From Saccharum officinarum (lineage: Eukaryota; Streptophyta; Magnoliopsida; Poales; Poaceae), in assembly GCA_020631735.1 (NCBI GenBank), contig CM036160.1:2836407-2900406 (forward strand): a stretch of 64,000 nt of DNA, given 5' to 3'. How positions within the stretch are numbered: position 1 is the stretch's first letter; each line of letters starts with the position of its first letter. The position numbers were made by a program, and so were the translations under genes. The notes under the pieces are model-generated. The model made no database searches, was not told where the DNA came from, and saw only the letters and a program-made list of their open reading frames with translations. Positions 56,652-64,000 of the stretch are shown here, one piece after another.

Positions 56652-59600
56652 GTAAATTACAAGGCCGGAGGAAGGCATTGGGTGCTTGATAGTGGGTGCT
56701 CTCAACATATGACCGGTGATTCAAGAATGTTCAACTCTCTCAAATCAAATGATAGTGGCATTGATAGTATCACATTTGGTGACAATAGCAAGGGTAATGT
56801 GAAGGCTCTTGGAAGGATTGCAATATCAAGTGATCATAGCATCTCCAATGTGCTACTAGTTGAAAAGCTCAATTTCAACTTGTTGTCGGTTGCTCAATTA
56901 TGTGATCTAGGCTTCAAGTGCATATTTGGTGTTGATGATGTGGAGATAGTTAGTGTTGATGGCTCTAACTTGATCTTCAAAGGCTTTAGATTTGAGAATC
57001 TATACTTGGTTGATTTCAATGCTAGTGACACTCAACTTTCAACATGTTTGCTCACCAAATCAAGTATGGGTTGGTTATGGCATAGAAGACTTGGTCATGT
57101 TGGCATGAAGCAATTGAACAAGTTAGTGAAGCATGACTTAGTTAGAGGCTTGAAGGATGTCACATTTGAGAAAGATAAGCTATGTAGTGCATGTCAAGCC
57201 GGAAAGCAAGTAGGCAACACTCATCCATTGAAAAGCATTATGAGTACTTCCAAGGCATTTGAGTTGTTGCACATGGATCTATTTGGGCCAACTACATACA
57301 CAAGCATTGGTGGCAACAAGTATGGCTTTGTGATTGTGGATGATTTCACTAGATACACATGGGTATTCTTTCTTGGGGACAAAAGTGATGTATTTGACAT
57401 ATTCAAGAAGTTCATCAAGAGAGTGCAAAATGAGTTTGAAACCACAATCAAGAAAGTGAGAAGTGACAATGGAAGTGAGTTTAGAAACACAAGAGTTGAT
57501 GAGCTATGTGATGAGCTTGGAATCAAACATCAATTCTCGGCCAAGTATACACCTCAATCAAATGGCTTAGTTGAGAGGAAGAATAGAACCTTAATTGATA
57601 TGGCAAGATCAATGTTGAATGAGTATAATGTGAGTCATTCATTTTGGGCCGAAGCAATCAACACAGCTTGCTTCTATAGCAACCGCCTCTATTGCCACAA
57701 GTTCTTAGAGAAGACACCATATGAGATCTTAAATGGAAGAAAGCCCAATATTGCATACTTTCGGGTATTTGGTTGCAAATGCTATATTTTGAAGAAAGGC
57801 ACTAGATTGAGCAAGTTTGAAAAGAAATGTGATGAAGGCTTCCTACTTGGTTACTCAACTACTAGCAAAGCTTATAGAGTTTGGAATTTGGCTAGTGGTT
57901 TACTTGAAGAAGTACATGATGTTGAGTTTGATGAAACAAATGGCTCTCAAGATGAAGAAGATAACTTGGATGATGTGAGAGGAACTCAATTGAGTAATGC
58001 TATGAAAGAGATGGATATTGGTGATATTAGACCAAAACAAATAATCGATGTGGATGACAACAAAGATCAAGTGCTCTAAAGCCCAATCACTCAAGCTAGT
58101 GGTTCTCTAATGCAAAATCAAGCTAGTACATCATCTCAAGTGCAACAAGATCAACAAGTGGCTAGTTCATCATCTCCAACTCATGATCAACATCAACATC
58201 CAAGCAATCAAGTCCAAGTGCTTCAACCAACTAACATTGCAAGAGACCATCCATTGGATTCCATCATTGGTGACATACAAAGAGGAGTTCAAACTAGATC
58301 AAGATTGACATCATTTTGTGCTCACTCTTCTTTTGTTTCAATGAAAGAACCCAAGGACATTGATAAAGCATTAAGAGATCCGGATTGGGTAAATGCAATG
58401 CATGAAGAGCTCAATAACTTCAGAAGAAATGAAGTATGGGAACTAGTTGAAAGGCCTAAGGATCACAATGTCATTGGAACAAGATGGGTCTTTCGCAACA
58501 AGCAAGATCAAGATGGGATAGTAGTAAGGAACAAAGCAAGACTAGTGGCTCAAGGTTACACACAAATAGAGGGTCTTGACTTTGGTGAAACTTATGCCCC
58601 GGTTGCAAGATTAGAAGCAATTAGGATCTTACTTGCCTATGCTTGTGCTCACAATATCAAGCTATATCAACTGGATGTAAAGAGTGCATTTCTCAATGGG
58701 TACATTCAAGAGGAGGTGTATGTGGAGCAACCTCCCGGTTTTGAAGATGACAAGAAACTCAATCATGTCTACAAATTGAGAAAAGCTTTATATGGATTGA
58801 AGCAAGCACCTCGAGCATGGTATAAAAGATTGAGGGACTTCTTGCTATCCAAAGGATTTGTCATGGGCAAAATTGATACAACACTATTCACCAAGAAGAT
58901 TGGAAAAGACTTGTTTGTGTTGCAAATATATGTTGATGATATCATATTCGGTTCAACCAATCAAGATTATTGTAATGAGTTTGGGAAAATGATGGCAAAG
59001 GAATTTGAAATGTCAATGATTGGTGAACTTAGTTTCTTTCTTGGACTTCAAATCAAACAAATGAAGGAAGGAACATTTGTAAGCCAAACCAAGTACATCA
59101 AAGATATGCTCAAGAAGTTTGGCATGGAAGATGCAAAGAGTATTACAACTCCAATGGGCACTAGTGGAAGCTTGGATAGTGACAAGAGTGGCAACATGGT
59201 GGATCAAAAGCTATATAGATCAATGATTGGTAGTCTACTCTATGTGACGGCATCAAGGCCCGATGTGATGTTTAGTGTATGCATGTGTGCAAGATTTCAA
59301 GCCTCACCAAGAGAAAGTCATTTGAAGGCAACAAAGAGAATATTGAGGTATTTGAAGCATACACAAGATGTTGGATTATGGTATCCCAAAGGTGCAAGTT
59401 TTGAGCTAGTTGGATATTCGGATTCCGACTATGCCGGTGACAAAGTGGAGAGAAAGAGCACTTCCAGGACTTGTCAATTGTTGGGAAGATCACTTGTCTC
59501 ATGGTCATCCAAGAAGCAAAATAGTATTGCACTATCTACTGCCGAAGCCGAATACATCGCCGCAGGTAGTTGTTGTGCACAAATATTATGGATGAAGGCA

Positions 59601-59882
59601 ACATTGAAAGATTTTGGAATCAACTTCAAGAATGTGCCATTGCTATGTGACAATGAAAGTGCTGTGAAGCTCACCAACAATCCGGTTCAACATCAAAGAA
59701 CAAAGCATATTGATGTTCGCCATCACTTTATTAGAGATCATCAACAAAAGGGTGACATTGCTATTGAGAGTGTGGGCACCAAAGATCAATTAGCCGATCT
59801 ATTCACCAAGCCACTTGATGAGAAGAGATTTCACAAGCTAAAGAATGAGTTAAACATACTTGACTTCTCCAACATGAGTTGA
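56652..59882 (+). pseudogene. Copy C pol, one nonsense codon
   Basis: Same frame as gag after TAA and TAG. Protease LDSGCSQHMTG (56682-), HHCC WHRRLGHVG...CSACQAGK, integrase [23 protein letters not shown], then a linker with TAA at 58077-58079 in place of a CAA of A and B. RT follows ([34 protein letters not shown]), then RNase H ([29 protein letters not shown]) to the stop at 59880-59882. RNase H has STSRT where A and B have STSGT. Catalytic motifs are intact; the only break seen is the linker stop. Confidence 0.9.
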
Positions 59883-61030
59883 TGCACTCCCATATATGAC
59901 ATGCCTCTCCTTCGAGCCCCAAGGTACAATTGGTTGACATGTCATACATTCTATGATAAGGACTTGTTTAGTGCATCTAGTCATAATATACATGTTCTAG
60001 GCTCATTCATGAAAATTAAATGAATTTGAAGTTTATATGGTGCCACTATTGTTTCCATGACTTGTATGATCTAGTGGTTGCATATAACTTGTTTAAGTAG
60101 CTTGTGATCCTAAGTATTTAATCTAGAAAACTTGTCTAAATATTTGCTTCAACATGGTGCATGATAACCCTACTAGTGAGGTGTGAAGAAGCTTGCCCTT
60201 GGATCAAACCGAAGTATTTTATTTATGCAAGCAATCTAGGTTGAATCATAAACTTGATCCTCACCCCATATTTCAACATGATAATCTATCTAAAGTTTGC
60301 TCCTTGTGGTCAATTGGTGCCAAAGGGGGAGAAAATATTGTTCACAAAGATAGAACTCAAAGGGGAAGAAAATGTTGTGGGGGAGAAAACCTAAAGGGGA
60401 GAATTGATAAAAGAAGGGGATCAACTAAAATTTTGAGCACACAAGTAGGGGGAGCAAGCTCTTTAAACATGAATGTTGCATTTCTATGTGCACTTCATAT
60501 GTATGATGCATAGTTATGCATTTCGTTTTCTCCGATACATTGCTTGTGTGGTGACTTGCTAGTATAATTTGAATGATGCATTGAGATACTAGCATGAATA
60601 GGAAGTAGTTAGATTTTTCTTGCTTCATGTTTTTCAAAGTGGTACTAGAGCCTTGCTTATAATGATTGATCTCACAAGGTTTCTAGTTATGTTTGTGTTT
60701 TTCCAAGTGGAATCTAACTACACAAGGTGCTAAGATGGTGTTTATCGCTACTCTGATGGTATCACGCTTTAAAGGTCTATAATCTTAAACACTTAGCACC
60801 TATTGGTAGACAATGCTCCTAATCTTTCCTATCTGACATGTATGCTTCCAAAATCCAAACATATAGCATACATGTAGGGGGAGCTATTGCTATCAATTTG
60901 AATTCATGATCACATGTCCATAATTCTTACACATGGTAATATACTTGGACAATGTGACATGGGTTCAATCAAAATTTTATCATAACATCTTTGTGAAAGG
61001 TTTGTCACCAATTACCAACAAGGGGGAGAT
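59883..61030 (+). other. Copy C noncoding 3' region with repeated polypurine tracts
   Basis: G-rich purine tracts near 60322, 60358, 60377, 60393, 60449 and 60875, and the primer tract aagggggaga at 61020-61029 next to the LTR. The 106-codon ORF at 60193 is not kept in copy A. Confidence 0.8.
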
Positions 61031-63013
61031 TGAAAGTCCTATGTTTGGTGTTGGTAATTAGTGACAATGCCTAAGTACTAATCCTATGCCTAAGTTGTAT
61101 GTAGCATATGAGGATTAGTACATTCCAAGGTTGGTGGCAAGATGGACATGGTGATCATGATGGCCACACTTAGATTTGGACGCAACCCTATGTGATCAAG
61201 GCAAAGGTATATGCTTAAGGGTTGTGTTTTAGTAACCAAGACACCTAGTGGGTGTGGTTACATTATAGGATAGATAGCCGTACTATAAAGAGGGGAATGA
61301 CGCGGCTATTGAACTCCTAAGTGCCTCTAGATGTGCATTTCATGATCATATGCATTTGGATAGAACTAATAACGCCTCGGAAAATGATTGTGAAAATGCT
61401 AACACACTCACACATGACGAGATCACTTGGTGGTGTTAGCACGTTTGCGAAGCCGGTGGAGTTTGAGCGGTAGAGAGAGTTTGGGATCCTCTCTCCCTCC
61501 CGCCGAGCTTGCGAGGCGGGATTCAGGCGTTTTTGAGAAGTTGAAACGACTATTTTCCACTACGTCGGAAATCCGGAAAAGAAACGGAGGCGAACGGAGG
61601 TCACAGAGGTGACCGGACGCTGAACCGGACGCGGTCCTTGCATGACTGGACGCGTCCGGTCAGTGTTCAGTGTCTGCGCGTTTTTCAGTTCGATGATCGG
61701 ACGCGAGGCGCGTCCGGTCACTGATGATCGGACGTGTCCGGTCGTTCAGGGAGCTTACTGGACTCTAACCGGACGCTGTCATTGTCGCGTCCGGTCATTT
61801 TCTTCAGCGCGTCCGGTCACTGCTTCGTTGAGCGCTGCTCAGGCGACCAGCGCATCCGGTCCTTCACGGGACCAGCGCGTCCGGTCGTTCCCGGCGCGTC
61901 CGGTCAGTTGGACCAGCGCGTCCGGTCGTTGCTTCGCAGTTAGCCGTTGGGCGACCAGCGCGTCCGGTCGTTTGGACCAGCGCGTCCGGTCAGTACTTCA
62001 CGAGTTAGCCGTTGGGCGACCGGCGCGTCCGGTCAGTTGGACCAGCGCGTCCGGTCAGCCCGATTTCGGCTGTTTAAGTTTCTAACGGCTATATTCGAAG
62101 GGGTACGTCTATAAATACTCGTTGGCCGGCTCAAGGCTCTATCTCTCGAACATTTGACATACTTGTGAGCACTTTGAGCTAAGCAACTCCCCTCCCACTC
62201 ATCTCTCTTGCTTCTTTGCATATTCGAAGTGAGATTGAGTGATCCAAGTGCATTTGCATTGTGAGATTGCATCTAGTTGGCACTTGGTGGTTGATTTGCT
62301 GCGGGATTCTTGTTTCTCTTGGTGGTTGCCGCCACCTAGACGGCTTGGAGCAGCTTGGAGGCGTTGGCAAGAGTTGGTGATTGTTCTTGGCCACCTCCGG
62401 TGATTGTGAGGGGTTTGTGCCTACCTCGGCGAAGCGCCAAAGGCAACATTAGTATATTGCTCGTGTCATTGCAACCTTTTGCCATTTGGTAGGTTCTTGT
62501 GGCGCCTTTTGATAGGCTCGGTGTGAGCCCGATTAGCCACCGAACCACGTGGTGAAGAGGGACACAACGGGGACTAGCGTGCCGGCAAGCACGTGAACCT
62601 CGGGATAAATCTTTGTGTCATCACTTTCATACTGTGATTGATTGATCCCGGTGTTTGGATATCTTGGTATTCATTGTTGATCATTTTGGTTGGCTCAATT
62701 CTTCGCCCCTCGGTGATACCCTCCTAACTCAACTCCGCATTACTTTCTTAGTTATCTTTGCTAGCTAGTTAGCTTTGCTTTAGTAGCTCCTTTATGTAGC
62801 TTGCTAGTTGTAATTGTAGTTACCTTCTCGGTTTGACTTGTGCGGTTGAGTGCAAATACTAGAATTGTGAATTGGATAGGTGGCTTGCAAACACCCCGTA
62901 GGCTAAGCAAAACTCGCATCTCGCTAGTTGTTATATTGATAAACTTGTTTAGCTTGTCTTTGTAGAAAGTTTTAAAAGGCTATTCACCCCCCTCTAGCCA
63001 TCAAGACCTTTCA
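61031..63013 (+). repeat. 3' LTR of copy C
   Basis: 1983 bp, with the full CG array (about 61600-62070) and followed by the target duplication gtgag. ORFs such as 61642-62085 are array translations. Confidence 0.95.
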
Positions 63014-63282
63014 GTGAGCCAGTGGCTCTGCAAATGGCGGCGGCGGCTGCTGTAGTGGTGGTTCCCGGCGGCAAGGGAGCGGGAAAAGGGAAGGGACTGG
63101 GGCGCCTATTGTGGTGGGGAAACAGAGAAGGAGCAACACCAGCAGGGAAAGGAGAAAGATCACCGCTGTTGCTATGCTGCTCCTGCTCGGCCTTGGCCTC
63201 TGCTGTCCAACAGAGAGGGGGAGGAGGTGGTGGCATGGAGAATATGCAAGAAGGTTGGCGGCATGGATACGCCTGGAAGCGG
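63014..63282 (-). mobile_element. Fragment G, right part
   Basis: GC-rich continuation of the sequence interrupted by copy C (duplicated gtgag, then ccagtggctctgc). Its ORFs on both strands are Ala/Gly/Arg or Pro-rich and not recognised. It is cut at 63283 by another LTR. Confidence 0.55.
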
Positions 63283-64000
63283 TGAAAGTCCCTAGTTTGG
63301 TTTTGGCTAATTGATGAAACCTAGGACTAACCTTTGTATCTAAGTGGATGCTTTAGATAAAGGTGGTCATTGAATATGAGACATGACAGTAAATTATGTG
63401 ACCAAGATGATGAAGACCGAGATGATGCTTGGCTCGATGGACCGGTTGTGAAGGTGAAGGGCAAGTCGAGGCTTCGAAGCGAAGGACCATGCGATGGTGA
63501 AGCTTGAGCAAGACTTGGCGCCGATGGACTGATGCAACGGTGAAGAGCAAGTGAAGTCAAGGTCGATGGATCGAGACGGTCATGTGATGATATGAAGTGG
63601 ATCATATCTTTTGGAAAAACAAAATGGGCTCAAGGCAAAGGTATAACCATAAGGCCATTTTGTTTTGCACTCAAGACATCATAGAGGGTGTGAGTGGTTT
63701 AGGATCAATAGCCGAACTATTAAGAGGGGAAGTCTTATCGGTTATTCGACGCATGGGTGCCACTAGGTGAATTCATGAAGTGCATTGCATGTAGGGCCTA
63801 GTGAGCTAACTGAAAAAACTTCAAAAATGATTATGAAAATGCTAACACACGTGCACAAGGTGGTGATCACTTGTTGGTGTTGGCACATTTATGAAGGCGA
63901 TGAAGTTTGAGCGGTAGAGAGGGTTTGGGTCCCTCTCTCCCTCCCGCTGAGCTTACGAGGTGGGATTCAGGCGTTTTCGAGGAGTTAAAATGCCTATTTT
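63283..64000 (+). mobile_element. Start of an LTR of a second Sirevirus-like family
   Basis: Begins tgaaagtccctagtttgg after cggg-type flank; shares layout with the LTRs of copies A-C but little sequence, except for blocks such as gtagagagggtttggg and gggattcaggcgtttt (63914-63980). Runs off the window. Whether it is a 5' LTR or solo cannot be seen. Confidence 0.7.

Larger units (their letters stand above)
52437..63013 (+). mobile_element. Complete Sirevirus-like retrotransposon, copy C
   Basis: 10577 bp. Perfect 5-bp target duplication gtgag (52432-52436, 63014-63018). LTRs of 1953 and 1983 bp differ by one 31-bp deletion and about eight substitutions in my hand alignment, so the insertion is young. 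All cis elements are present: primer site, polypurine tract, TATA-like words. Coding is cut by two nonsense codons (gag 55455-55457, pol 58077-58079), both fitting C-to-T or G-to-A changes. No envelope-like frame. Confidence 0.95.

Noticed and set aside
59883..61030. Envelope-like gene after pol, as in some Sireviruses
   Set aside because: No ORF beyond 106 codons, none conserved between copies A and C, no signal or membrane segment.
61640..62070. CRISPR-like look of repeated 11-12 base words
   Set aside because: Spacing is irregular, units are palindromic variants, and the sequence is a plant LTR.

Overview
This 64-kb window is nuclear DNA from a grass, probably a panicoid/Andropogoneae type (sorghum, sugarcane, Miscanthus or maize relatives). 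That is inferred from the element families: Sirevirus-type Ty1/copia retrotransposons with CG-rich LTRs, a Mutator-like element carrying a plant mobile domain gene, Stowaway- and Tourist-like MITEs, Helitron-type termini, and introns with plant-style borders. It is almost entirely nested transposable elements. No tRNA, rRNA, CRISPR array or bacterial-type operon was seen. A 100-N assembly gap lies at 30494-30593.

Layout. (1) 1-7343: 3' part of a Sirevirus-like element (copy A: gag remnant, pol, 3' LTR), inserted in an older degraded copia gag-pol (7344-9926). That older element is also cut by a probable solo LTR (8412-9733) and ends at a Helitron-type 3' terminus (9927). (2) 10.0-30.3 kb: at least three related copies of a low-copy host-like sequence (10010-10740; 12181-12600 with 15515-15649 and 26031-26400; 29560-30250). 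The middle copy is split by two 2.9-kb Helitron-like elements pointing tail to tail (12601-15514 on +, 26406-29303 on -) and, between them, by a complete short-LTR copia element (15650-26025, TSD gaaac). That copia element is split in its integrase by a 5183-bp TG...CA insertion without genes (18270-23452, TSD atgcc), best read as a very long solo LTR. (3) 30594-37649: Sirevirus copy B, missing the start of its 5' LTR (gap) and everything after its pol. (4) 37650-47034: a Mutator-like element with long TIRs, rich in TGGCGCCA palindromes, and four apparently intact genes: MURA-type transposase, plant mobile domain protein, and two small zinc-finger proteins. (5) 47035-50427: low-copy sequence with a frameshifted NAC-like gene remnant. 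(6) 50428-63282: a reverse-oriented fragment related to the long LTR of region 2, split by a complete Sirevirus (copy C, 52437-63013, TSD gtgag, almost identical LTRs). (7) 63283-64000: the start of an LTR of a second, diverged Sirevirus-like family.

How the parts work together. The three Sirevirus copies share one design: an LTR with a palindrome-rich CG array and a TATA box, a tRNA-iMet-type primer site, gag with two CCHC knuckles, two in-frame stops between gag and pol, pol in the order protease-integrase-RT-RNase H, and a noncoding 3' region with repeated G-rich polypurine tracts. Each copy has its own coding breaks, so none looks autonomous, although copy C inserted recently. The Mutator-like element is the only module with a seemingly complete gene set. 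Its transposase is transcribed inward from the right TIR and a small zinc-finger gene inward from the left TIR, as in two-gene MuDR-type elements, with the mobile domain and GRF-like genes between them.

All family names are from recognisable motifs read by eye. No database search was possible.
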